A DNA stretch of 64,000 nt from CADEFQ01 sp050249415 (GTDB lineage: Bacteria > Pseudomonadota > Gammaproteobacteria > Steroidobacterales > Steroidobacteraceae), in contig JBFWQO010000004.1 in NCBI GenBank assembly GCA_050249415.1, positions 62,001-126,000 on the forward strand, given 5' to 3'. Below the pieces are notes generated by a model. The model did no database searches and was not told where the DNA came from. It was given only the letters and a program-made list of their open reading frames with translations. The position numbers and the translations under genes were made by a program. Below, one piece after another: positions 11,082-19,023 of the stretch (within the stretch, counting starts at the first letter, position 1; each line of letters starts with the position of its first letter).

Positions 11082-13550
11082 TCAGAGGAAGCGGGACAGC
11101 GCGGCCTTGAACTCTTCCATGGTCTGGAAGCGCTTCGCCTTGTCGACCGACATGGACTGCATCACGATCTCCGACAGGCCCTCGGGCAGCGCAGGATTCA
11201 GGTCCTTCGGGGTGCGCGCCTTGCCCTGCACGTGCTGGTACATCACCGACATGTGATCACCCCGCGAATAGGGCGGCACGCCGGTCAGCATTTCGTAGGT
11301 GATCACGCCGAGCGCATAGATGTCGGCCCGCTGGTCGACTTTCTTGCCGAGGATCTGCTCGGGCGCCATGTACTTCGGCGAGCCGATCACGTAACCCGTC
11401 TTGGTGAGCTGCGTGTCGCCCTCGCGTTGCGCGGCGGCGACGCCGAAGTCCACGATCTTGAGCAGCCCCTCGTTGTTGATCAGGAGATTGGCGGGCTTCA
11501 GGTCGCGGTGCACGACCCCGACCTGGTGCGCAACCGTCATCCCCGTGCAGATGTCCATCGCGAAGCCGATTGCGCGCTTCAGCTCCATCGGCTTCTCGCC
11601 GACTATTTCCGCGCCGAGCGTATGGGAGGGGAAATACTCCATCGAAATGGCGTAGTGCCCCTGGATGTAGAGGAAATCGTAGATGCGGATGACGTTCTGG
11701 TGTGTGATCTTGCGCGAATAGCGCAGCTCGTGCACGAAGCGCTTCATGATCTCCTCGTCCTGCGCCACGTTCGGGTTCAGGAACTTCAGGATCAGCCGCT
11801 CGTCGACGACCGTGTCTTCCATCAGCAGCACGGTGCCGAACGCGCCGCGCCCGATGCGCTCGATGTACTTGTAGCGGCCCTCGATCACGTCGCCCGAATT
11901 GAGCGTCGAGATGTCGAGCTTCTGCTGGGTGCCGGCTTCGGCCTGCCGCACGACCTGCGCGACTTCCGCTTCGGACATCAGCAGTGTGCGCGCGGCCTCG
12001 GCGGGGCGCGGCGGCGCGCGACCCGTGGCGCCGGCCGGCGACGGGCTGGTTGCCGTCGTCGGCGGCGCCGGCATCGGTGTGGGTGTCGGAGTGCCGACGA
12101 CCGTGCGCGCGCCGCTGCCGCTGAAGCGCGTGTCGAGCTCGAGCAGCGCGTTGTGCGCGGCCTGGGCGATGGTGACGTCGGGTTGCGAGGCCTGTGCCTG
12201 CAGCTGTACGCGAATCGCTTCGGCGCGCCGCTCGTCGGCGAGCTTCGCGAGCGTCGTCATCGCCTCGACGCGAATGTCCTTCTCGGGCCGGTTCAGGAAC
12301 GGCAGGAGCGGTTCGATGATCTTGTGATCGCCGAGCCTGGCGAGCGCCCGGATCGCCACCGGCACCGACCGCGCGGCGCCCGACTGCAGCATCTCGACGA
12401 GGCGCGGCACGGCGCGCTTGCTGCCGATCTCGGCGAGCGCGTCGACGGCGCGTTCGCTGACCCACCAGTCGGAGTCACGCGTCGCCTCGATCAGGTGCGA
12501 GACCGCGCGCTCGTCCTTCGTCTGGTTCAGGATCTCGATCGCGGAGCGGCGGATGTCCTCGTCGTCGTCCTTGATGAGCTGCAGCACCGCATCGACGACT
12601 TTCGGGCCGCCGATCTTGCCGAGCGCATCGGCCGCGCGGCTGCGCACCCACCAGTCGTCGTCCTTGATGGCGTCGAGCAGGTACTTGATCGATTTCGCGG
12701 TGCCGATCTCGTTCAGTACCTCGACGGCCGCCCGCCGCGCATACTCGTTCTCGTCCTTCAGGACGGGCACGAGGTACTTGATCGTCTCGGGATCGTTCAC
12801 CTTGATCACGACGTCGACGGCCTTGTTCTGCACGTCGATCTCCGGGTCGCGCAGCATGTCGCAGACCCGTTTCACGTCGACAGGACCGTCCATCTTGAGC
12901 AGCGCCGCGAGCGCGGCCGCGCGCACGAGCTTGTTGTTGTCCTTCAGTTGCTCCTGCAGCGCGCTCTGCACGTTCGGTGTGTTGAAGCGGGCGAGGATGT
13001 TGAGCAGGTGCAGGCGCGCGATCGGGTCCTTGCCCTGCAATCGCCCGATCAGCTCGGGGATCGCGTTCGCGTCGGCGGCCTCGGCGATGATCCGGAACAG
13101 CGCCGCCTTCTCGTTGGGTTCCTGCTGGTAGGCGGCGTTCAGCAGTTCGCGCACGCTGAAGCGCTGCTTCTGGGCCGAGATGATGTCGAGCAGCGCGGAT
13201 TTCGACACGCCTTCCTGCGCCAGCGCGTCGAGCAGCAGGTGCGGCGGATAGGCGCGGCTGCTCGACAGCGCCCAGGAGATGCCCGCGACGACGCGCGGGC
13301 CGCCCTCGACCAGTCCGCGCACGAATTGCGGGAAGGTCTTGGGGTTCACGACCGCGGTGAGGACATCGACGAAGACCACGGTCGCGTTCTTGTCGGCATC
13401 CGCGAGGGCCGCGAGCAGGGGTTCGATCGCCGGGCCGCCGATCGACTTCAGACGCGCCGCGGCCTTCTGGGTCTCCGGATCGTGGGGATCCTTGGTCGCA
13501 ATGATCTGCGTGATCAGCCGGTCGGCGCGCAGGTTCGAGAAGAAGCTCAT
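11082..13550 (-). CDS. HEAT-repeat Ser/Thr protein kinase
   Basis: An 822-residue fusion. The first ~480 residues are tandem HEAT-type helical repeats; two stand out by repeating D-x-D-W-W-V-x-x-R-A-x-D-A-L-x-x-I-G (DDDWWVRSRAADALGKIG and DSDWWVSERAVDALAEIG). A Pro/Thr-rich linker follows (about 490-530), then a complete Hanks-type kinase: glycine loop GRGAFGTV, lysine in LILKFL, catalytic HRDLKPANLL, DFGVA, and activation end KYMAPEQ. No membrane segment is apparent, so it is probably cytosolic, with the HEAT solenoid as a docking surface. It precedes two PilT-family ATPase genes on the same strand with a 115-bp gap; control of pilus retraction is an inference from context. No partner phosphatase is nearby. 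Confidence 0.9.
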   Translation of the reverse strand: MSFFSNLRADRLITQIIATKDPHDPETQKAAARLKSIGGPAIEPLLAALADADKNATVVFVDVLTAVVNPKTFPQFVRGLVEGGPRVVAGISWALSSSRAYPPHLLLDALAQEGVSKSALLDIISAQKQRFSVRELLNAAYQQEPNEKAALFRIIAEAADANAIPELIGRLQGKDPIARLHLLNILARFNTPNVQSALQEQLKDNNKLVRAAALAALLKMDGPVDVKRVCDMLRDPEIDVQNKAVDVVIKVNDPETIKYLVPVLKDENEYARRAAVEVLNEIGTAKSIKYLLDAIKDDDWWVRSRAADALGKIGGPKVVDAVLQLIKDDDEDIRRSAIEILNQTKDERAVSHLIEATRDSDWWVSERAVDALAEIGSKRAVPRLVEMLQSGAARSVPVAIRALARLGDHKIIEPLLPFLNRPEKDIRVEAMTTLAKLADERRAEAIRVQLQAQASQPDVTIAQAAHNALLELDTRFSGSGARTVVGTPTPTPMPAPPTTATSPSPAGATGRAPPRPAEAARTLLMSEAEVAQVVRQAEAGTQQKLDISTLNSGDVIEGRYKYIERIGRGAFGTVLLMEDTVVDERLILKFLNPNVAQDEEIMKRFVHELRYSRKITHQNVIRIYDFLYIQGHYAISMEYFPSHTLGAEIVGEKPMELKRAIGFAMDICTGMTVAHQVGVVHRDLKPANLLINNEGLLKIVDFGVAAAQREGDTQLTKTGYVIGSPKYMAPEQILGKKVDQRADIYALGVITYEMLTGVPPYSRGDHMSVMYQHVQGKARTPKDLNPALPEGLSEIVMQSMSVDKAKRFQTMEEFKAALSRFL

Positions 13551-13702
13551 CCGGCTTTTTCCCGGCGACGCGCGGTCGCGCCTTGCCTGTCACGCATCAG
13601 TCTGTTCTCGCGCCTCGACGGGAGGCCCCCGTTCGCCGCGCAGTATGCCACAGGCCCCATGCGAGCATCGTGCCAGTGGTCGGAACCGCGGGCAATTTTC
13701 GC

Positions 13703-13708
13703 TAGAAT
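13703..13708 (+). promoter_or_regulatory. Candidate -10 box for apbC
   Basis: TAGAAT lies 38 nt before the apbC ATG in the divergent space between the kinase and apbC. No convincing -35 is seen. Confidence 0.35.
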
Positions 13709-13746
13709 CGCGAGGACACGTGCCGTTCGGTACCCGGGAATCCTCG

Positions 13747-14841
13747 ATGCCCACTCGTGACGATGCTGCCCTGGCCGCGGGGCTCGCCGATTTTGTCGAC
13801 CCTGCAACCGGAGCCACGCTCGCGAAGCTCGCCGCCGTGCGCCAGGCGACGCTGCGGAGTGGTCGCGCGTCCGTGCGCCTCGCCTTCGGCTTTCCGGTGG
13901 GCGGCTACGCGCACGAACTGCAACCGCTGCTCGCCGCGCACCTCGCGCGGGCAGGCGTGGCGACGCCGCTCGATCTCGAGGTCACCGCGGACATCCGTGC
14001 ACATGAGGTGCAACGGCAACTGAAGCCGATGGCGGGTGTGCGCAACGTGGTCGCGGTCGCATCCGGCAAGGGCGGGGTCGGCAAGTCGACCGTGGCCGTC
14101 AACCTGGCCCTCGCCTGGGCCGCGCAGGGCGCGCGCGTCGGCGTCCTCGACGCCGACATCTACGGCCCGAGCCAGCCGCTGATGCTCGGGCTCGAGGGCC
14201 AGCGGCCGAACGTCGCGGGCGGCAAGCGCATCCAGCCGCTCACGGCGCACGGTGTCGTGGCGATGTCGATCGGGTTCCTGATCGATGCCGCGCAGCCGAT
14301 GGTCTGGCGGGGGCCCATGGTCACGCAGGCGCTCACCCAATTGCTCGGCGACACCGATTGGGGTGAGCTCGACTACCTCGTGGTCGACATGCCTCCGGGC
14401 ACGGGCGATATCCAGCTGACGCTCGCGCAGCGTGTGCCGGTATCGGGCGCCGTGATCGTGACCACGCCGCAGCACATCGCCGTCGCCGATGCCCGCAAGG
14501 GCCTCAGGATGTTCGAGAAGGTATCGGTTCACGTGCTCGGCATCGTCGAGAACATGAGCCTGCATGTCTGTTCCAGCTGCGGCCATGCCGAGGCGATTTT
14601 CGGCGAGGGTGGCGGCGACGAGATGGCGCGTGAATACGGGGTGGCGCTGCTCGGGCGCCTGCCGCTCGATGCGCGCATCCGCGAGGAGGCCGATGGCGGG
14701 CGACCCACCGTGGTCGCCGCGCCGGAATCGCCACGCGCCGCGGCCTACCTCGCCATGGCCCGCCGCACGGCCGGGGCGCTCGCGCTGCGCGCCGGCGACC
14801 ACGGCGCGGGATTTCCGCAGATCGTAGTCGAGGACACCTGA
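13747..14841 (+). CDS. apbC: Iron-sulfur carrier protein, Mrp/ApbC family P-loop ATPase
   Basis: Scaffold/carrier for Fe-S cluster delivery. 364 residues from ATG 13747 (MPTRDDAALAAG). The N-terminus is a MIP18-like domain, followed by the deviant Walker A ASGKGGVGKSTVAVNLA, switch LDADIYGPSQP, Walker B-like VVDMPPGTGD and the cluster-binding pair CSSC. A longer open frame exists upstream, but it runs through sequence antisense to the kinase. It ends 2 nt before dcd; dcd after apbC/mrp is a common gammaproteobacterial order. Confidence 0.94.
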   Translation: MPTRDDAALAAGLADFVDPATGATLAKLAAVRQATLRSGRASVRLAFGFPVGGYAHELQPLLAAHLARAGVATPLDLEVTADIRAHEVQRQLKPMAGVRNVVAVASGKGGVGKSTVAVNLALAWAAQGARVGVLDADIYGPSQPLMLGLEGQRPNVAGGKRIQPLTAHGVVAMSIGFLIDAAQPMVWRGPMVTQALTQLLGDTDWGELDYLVVDMPPGTGDIQLTLAQRVPVSGAVIVTTPQHIAVADARKGLRMFEKVSVHVLGIVENMSLHVCSSCGHAEAIFGEGGGDEMAREYGVALLGRLPLDARIREEADGGRPTVVAAPESPRAAAYLAMARRTAGALALRAGDHGAGFPQIVVEDT

Positions 14842-14843
14842 CC

Positions 14844-16538
14844 ATGAGCATCAAATCCGACCGCTGGATCCGGCGCATGGCGCGCGAGCACGGCATGATC
14901 GACCCGTTCGAGCCGCAGCAGGTGCGCGCGGTGGACGGCCGCAGGATCGTCTCGTACGGCACATCGAGCTATGGCTACGACGTGCGCTGCTCCGACGAGT
15001 TCAAGGTGTTCACGAACATCAACTCGACGATCGTCGATCCGAAGGCCTTCGACGCGAAGAGCTTCGTCGACATGCAGGCGGACGTGTGCATCATCCCGCC
15101 GAATTCCTTCGCGCTGGCGCGCACGGTCGAGTATTTCCGCGTTCCGCGCAGCACCCTCATTGTTTGCCTGGGAAAATCGACGTACGCACGCTGCTTCGCC
15201 GGCGAAACGCGAGTAGCTCTCGTCGATGGCACGGCGCCGACCCTCCATGAAATGGCGCGCCGGGCCGACACAGGAGAGCTCTTCTGGGGCTACAGCATAG
15301 GTGAACATGGGCGCGTGATCGCGGCGCTGCTCGACGCGCCCCGATTCATCGGCAGGGACTCGTTGATCGAGATCACGCTGGACAACGGCGAGGTCGTGCG
15401 GGCGACACCCGATCACGAGTTCGTGTTACGGGACGGGCGTACGGCAGCGGCCGCGACGCTGCGCCCGGGAACCGCGCTCATGCCGCTCTACGCGCTGTCG
15501 CGGCGGGGTTACGAAATGGTGTACCAGCCGGCCAACGGACACTGGTATCCGACGCATCGACTGGCGGACGAGTGGAACCTGCGCAACGGAATCTACCCCG
15601 ATACGCCCGGTACGCACCGACACCACATCGATCGCGTTCGTGGCAACAATCGACCCACCAACATCGAGCGCATGGAAGCGCGTGCGCATATCCGGCTGCA
15701 CAATGCCGACACCTACGGCGAGGAGTTCGACCCTGCGGAACACTCGCGCGCCATTCGGAGCGCGCTCGAGGCCCGCATGCTCGATCCGGCGTGGAGCCTG
15801 AATTTCTCGTTGCTGCAGCAACGGCGGGCGGCCGCATTCTGGAGCGAGCCGCGCTACGCTCTCGCGCGAAACAGGTTGCTGGAGGCGCGACGCGCGATCA
15901 CCGATGAAACGCGCGAGGCTCATCGGGCGGCGATGCGTAGACGCATGTCGGATCCTGCGGAGCGTCAGAAGCTGGCAGAGTGGTCGCGCCGGGCATGGGC
16001 CCTGGACGATGGAACGCGGCGACGACAGCAGGCCGACATCGCGCGGGGCATTCGGTTGCGCCCGGATCTCACCGACGAGCGGATACGCGCGGCCCTCGAT
16101 CAAACGGGTTCGATTCGAGGCGCCGCTGCGCTGCTCGGATGCGACCGATCGGTGTTTCGCCGGTTCCCACAGGTGATCGCGGAGTTTCGCGGCGGCCCGA
16201 CCTTCCGCAACCACAAGGTGATGACAGTTCGCGAACTGCCGGGGGACCACGACGTGTACTGCCTCACCGTTCCGGAAGCGGGCAATTTTGCATTGGCAGC
16301 GGGCATCTTCGTGCGAAATTGCGGCATCATCGTCAACGTAACGCCGCTGGAACCCGAGTGGGAAGGGCACGTGACGCTCGAGTTCTCGAACACGACGCCG
16401 CTGCCGGCGAAGATCTACGCGAACGAGGGGGTCGCGCAGATGCTGTTCTTCGAATCGGACGAGGTCTGCGAGACGTCGTACAAGGACCGCGGCGGCAAGT
16501 ACCAGGGCCAGCGGGGCGTCACGCTGCCGAAGACCTGA
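14844..16538 (+). CDS. dcd: dCTP deaminase precursor interrupted by an intein
   Basis: 564-residue precursor. Residues 1-116 and 493-564 together make a 188-residue dCTP deaminase (E. coli 193), which makes dUTP for thymidylate synthesis. The joined sequence reads GKSTYAR then CGIIVNVTPLEPEWEGH, the conserved active-site motif holding the catalytic Ser and Arg; the catalytic Glu is in VTLEFSN after the insertion. The frame is open throughout, so the gene needs protein splicing to give active enzyme. Starts 2 nt after apbC. No separate uninterrupted dcd is seen in the window. Confidence 0.95.
   Translation: MSIKSDRWIRRMAREHGMIDPFEPQQVRAVDGRRIVSYGTSSYGYDVRCSDEFKVFTNINSTIVDPKAFDAKSFVDMQADVCIIPPNSFALARTVEYFRVPRSTLIVCLGKSTYARCFAGETRVALVDGTAPTLHEMARRADTGELFWGYSIGEHGRVIAALLDAPRFIGRDSLIEITLDNGEVVRATPDHEFVLRDGRTAAAATLRPGTALMPLYALSRRGYEMVYQPANGHWYPTHRLADEWNLRNGIYPDTPGTHRHHIDRVRGNNRPTNIERMEARAHIRLHNADTYGEEFDPAEHSRAIRSALEARMLDPAWSLNFSLLQQRRAAAFWSEPRYALARNRLLEARRAITDETREAHRAAMRRRMSDPAERQKLAEWSRRAWALDDGTRRRQQADIARGIRLRPDLTDERIRAALDQTGSIRGAAALLGCDRSVFRRFPQVIAEFRGGPTFRNHKVMTVRELPGDHDVYCLTVPEAGNFALAAGIFVRNCGIIVNVTPLEPEWEGHVTLEFSNTTPLPAKIYANEGVAQMLFFESDEVCETSYKDRGGKYQGQRGVTLPKT
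15192..16319 (+). other. Intein with HNH homing endonuclease in dcd
   Basis: Encodes 376 residues, Cys1 to Asn376, with Cys as the +1 host residue. Splicing block A is CFAGETRVALVDG, block B is ATPDHEFVL (T72, H75), block F is DVYCLTVPEAGNF and block G is GIFVRN before Cys. The centre holds an HNH nuclease core (H144-H145-x-D147, N152-N153, N157, H170: HHIDRVRGNNRPTNIE) rather than LAGLIDADG. Residues ~195-285 contain several R-M-x-D-P-type segments resembling NUMOD3 DNA-binding repeats, and 293-325 a helix-turn-helix (SIRGAAALLGCDRSVFRRF). The penultimate residue is Arg, not the usual His. Base composition is slightly less GC-rich than the flanking extein. Confidence 0.95.
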
Positions 16539-16563
16539 CCGGGGCCGGGCGCGCGCGCCGGGC

Positions 16564-17322
16564 TCAGTCGCGCCGGTACTCGCGGATCGCCATCGTGAAC
16601 TCGAGCTTCTCGCCGCGGTGGCGCTCGGCACGCACGGGCAGGTAGCCGAGCGACGGCGCCATCCACAGGCGGATCACGCGGCTCGAGCCGGGGCGGCGGC
16701 TCTCGAAGATCACGGTGTCGATCTCGCCGAGCGCGGTCGTGAGGCGCTGCGTGCCCTCGCGCGTGAAGTCGTATTCCTTGATCTCGTCCTTGTCGACCGT
16801 GTGCATGCGCTGCGGCACCTGTCCGGTCGCCGCCGCGTGCATCTGCACGAGCTGTACCGACATCGGATCCTGGACGTCGGCCGGCGCGGCGAGATCGACC
16901 TTCTTGTCCTCGGCGACACCGGTGATGCGCCCGCGCTGCCAGTCGAAATCGAGCGACACGTCACGGTTGGTCGCCTCTCCGCCGTCGTCGCCGCGAAAAT
17001 GCAGCGGCTGCACCCGGCCATCGGCGTACCGCAGCTCCGATGTCTGGCGCACGGTATCGGGGATCGCGAGGCGGAAGATGCCGCGCGCGTTGTTGCGGGA
17101 ATCGTAGATCCAGGTGTCGCTGCCCATGCGCCGCAGCTCGAGCTTCGAAGTGCCGGCGTTCAGGCCTTTCCACTGCACCGCGTAGGTGGCGTGGAAGGGC
17201 GTCGGCGCCCAATCTGTCGTCGCGACACCGACACCGACACCGGCGCGGGCGCCAGGCAGCGCGGCGAGCAGCAGGGCCGCGGCCGCGGCAATGAAGCTTC
17301 GTTCAATCCCTCTCGGGCGCAT
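16564..17322 (-). CDS. DUF3108 family secreted protein
   Basis: 252 residues from MRPRGIERSFIAAAAALLL, an N-terminal signal peptide ending near PGARA. The mature part (FHATYAVQWKGLNAGTSKLEL through DTWIYDSRN and PVRAERHRGEKLEFTM) matches the DUF3108 family, periplasmic proteins of unknown function. Its start overlaps the purN stop by 20 bp, as in the common purM-purN-DUF3108 order. A run of GACACC repeats encodes the GVGVGV near the cleavage site. Convergent with dcd across 25 bp. Confidence 0.8.
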   Translation of the reverse strand: MRPRGIERSFIAAAAALLLAALPGARAGVGVGVATTDWAPTPFHATYAVQWKGLNAGTSKLELRRMGSDTWIYDSRNNARGIFRLAIPDTVRQTSELRYADGRVQPLHFRGDDGGEATNRDVSLDFDWQRGRITGVAEDKKVDLAAPADVQDPMSVQLVQMHAAATGQVPQRMHTVDKDEIKEYDFTREGTQRLTTALGEIDTVIFESRRPGSSRVIRLWMAPSLGYLPVRAERHRGEKLEFTMAIREYRRD

Positions 17323-17971
17323 CGAAATCCTCCACGACGGGCGCGGTGAGCGGCCGCCCGTCGAACCAGGGGGCGTCGTCACGCCATGCGAGCCGACCGG
17401 ATGCGATCCAGCCGATCGTGCGTGGATACAGGATGTGTTCGACCGCCTGAACGCGCGCTGAAAGCACCTGTTCGTCGTCGCCCGCGAGGACCGGGACACG
17501 GCCTTGCGCGACGACCGGCCCGCCGTCGAGCTCTTCCGTGACGTAGTGCACCGAGCAGCCATGCCGTGCCTCTCCCGCCTCGAGCACGCGGCGGTGCGTG
17601 TGCAGGCCCTTGTAGTGCGGCAGCAGGGACGGGTGGATATTCAGCATCCTGCCGCGATAGTGCGTGACGAACCCGCTGCCGAGGATACGCATGAACCCGG
17701 CGAGCACCACGAGTGCGGGCCGTGCGGCGTCGAGACGTTCCGCCAGCGCGCGCTCCCAGGCGGCGCGCGCATCGAACGCAGCCGGGGAGAGCGAGAAGGC
17801 ATCGATGCCGAGCGCGCGCGCAATGTCGAGTCCCGGTGCGCCGACCCGGTCGGACGCGACACACGCCACCGTGGCCCGGATCTCGTGCGCGGCGCAACTG
17901 CGGGCGATCGCCGCCATGTTGCTGCCGCGGCCGGAAATCAGGATGGCGAGCGACAGCGGGGCCGCGCTCAT
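17303..17971 (-). CDS. purN: Phosphoribosylglycinamide formyltransferase
   Basis: 10-formyl-THF-dependent GAR transformylase, third step of purine synthesis. 222 residues. Substrate loop ISGRGSNMAAI at the N-terminus, catalytic Asn and His in LNIHPSLLPHYKG and catalytic Asp in VTEELDGGPVVAQ. Start ATG overlaps the purM stop by 4 nt, so the two pathway enzymes are translationally coupled. Confidence 0.96.
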   Translation of the reverse strand: MSAAPLSLAILISGRGSNMAAIARSCAAHEIRATVACVASDRVGAPGLDIARALGIDAFSLSPAAFDARAAWERALAERLDAARPALVVLAGFMRILGSGFVTHYRGRMLNIHPSLLPHYKGLHTHRRVLEAGEARHGCSVHYVTEELDGGPVVAQGRVPVLAGDDEQVLSARVQAVEHILYPRTIGWIASGRLAWRDDAPWFDGRPLTAPVVEDFDAPERD

Positions 17972-19005
17972 GCGTCGATCACGACCCCGGAGCTGCCCGC
18001 ACGGACACTGCCGATGACATTCGCGACTTCACCGTGGTCGCGCAGCAGCGCCAGCGCCGCCCCGGTGTCGCCCGGGGCGACGATGACGACCATACCTATC
18101 CCGCAATTGAAGGTGCGGTACATTTCCGCGTCGGGCAGCTTGCCCGTGCGCTGCAGCCAGTCGAACAGCGGATCGCGGTGCCAGGCGCGCCGGTTCAGCG
18201 CGACCTCGAGGCCGTCCGGCAAGGTCCGAGGGATGTTGTCGGTGAGGCCGCCGCCCGTGATGTGCGCGAGGCCGTGCACGCCCAGGCGTCGCGTGAGCGC
18301 GAGCAGCGACCGCACATAGATGCGGGTCGGGGCGAGCAGGCGATCGAAGAGCGCGCGACCGTCGAGTTGCGTGTCGGCGTTCGCGTCCGCGAGGTCGACC
18401 AGCTTGCGGATCAGCGAATAGCCGTTCGAATGCGCGCCGGAGGAGGCGAGGCCGATGACGGCGTCGCCCGCGGCGACACGGCTGCCGTCGATGATCGCGT
18501 CCTTCTCGACGATGCCGACGCAGAAGCCCGCGAGGTCGTAGTCGTCGCCGGAGTACATGCCCGGCATCTCGGCGGTCTCGCCGCCGACCAGTGCGGCACC
18601 GGCTTGCAGGCAGCCTTCGGCGATTCCGTGTATCACCGCCGCCGCCACGTCCACGCGCAGCTTGCCGGTCGCGTAGTAGTCGAGGAAATAGAGCGGTTCG
18701 GCACCCTGCACCACGACGTCGTTGGCGCACATGGCGACGAGGTCGATGCCGATCGTGTCGTGGCGAGCGGTCTCGATCGCGAGGCGCAGCTTCGTGCCGA
18801 CTCCGTCGGTGCCGGAGACGAGCACCGGGCGCACGTATCGGTCGAGCGGCACCTCGACGAGCGCGCCGAACCCCCCGATGCCGCCCAGCACTTCGCGGCG
18901 CTGCGTGCGCCGCACGATCGGCTTGATCCGTTCGACGAGCTCGTCGCCGGCGTCGATGTCGACACCGGCGTCGCGATAAGTGACCGGCGAGGTTGGCGAA
19001 GGCAT
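17968..19005 (-). CDS. purM: Phosphoribosylformylglycinamidine cyclo-ligase
   Basis: AIR synthetase of purine biosynthesis. 345 residues, identical in length to E. coli PurM, starting MPSPTSPVTYRDAGVD. ATP-binding GTDGVGTKLRLA, CANDVVVQGAEPLYFLDYY and GGETAEMPGMY motifs are intact. A TATTAT box ends 6 nt before the ATG, so the mRNA may be leaderless. Divergent from the DUF2066 gene with only 18 bp between starts. Confidence 0.96.
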   Translation of the reverse strand: MPSPTSPVTYRDAGVDIDAGDELVERIKPIVRRTQRREVLGGIGGFGALVEVPLDRYVRPVLVSGTDGVGTKLRLAIETARHDTIGIDLVAMCANDVVVQGAEPLYFLDYYATGKLRVDVAAAVIHGIAEGCLQAGAALVGGETAEMPGMYSGDDYDLAGFCVGIVEKDAIIDGSRVAAGDAVIGLASSGAHSNGYSLIRKLVDLADANADTQLDGRALFDRLLAPTRIYVRSLLALTRRLGVHGLAHITGGGLTDNIPRTLPDGLEVALNRRAWHRDPLFDWLQRTGKLPDAEMYRTFNCGIGMVVIVAPGDTGAALALLRDHGEVANVIGSVRAGSSGVVIDA

Positions 19006-19010
19006 GCCGC

Positions 19011-19017
19011 TATAATA
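19011..19017. promoter_or_regulatory. Shared -10 box of the purM / DUF2066 divergent pair
   Basis: TATAAT (19011-19016, plus) ends 7 nt before the ATG at 19024; read on the minus strand TATTAT (19017-19012) ends 6 nt before the purM ATG. Either spacing would put the transcription start at or next to the start codon. Confidence 0.55.
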
Positions 19018-19023
19018 GCCGAC

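Noticed and set aside
11232..13760. Long plus-strand open frame (842 codons) opposite the HEAT kinase
   Set aside because: His/Arg/Asp-rich shadow typical of antisense frames in GC-rich genes; no domain, and the kinase on the other strand is fully recognisable.
15192..16319. Group I intron or separate HNH gene inside dcd
   Set aside because: The reading frame is continuous through both joints and splicing blocks sit exactly at Cys1 and Asn/Cys, as for a protein intein.
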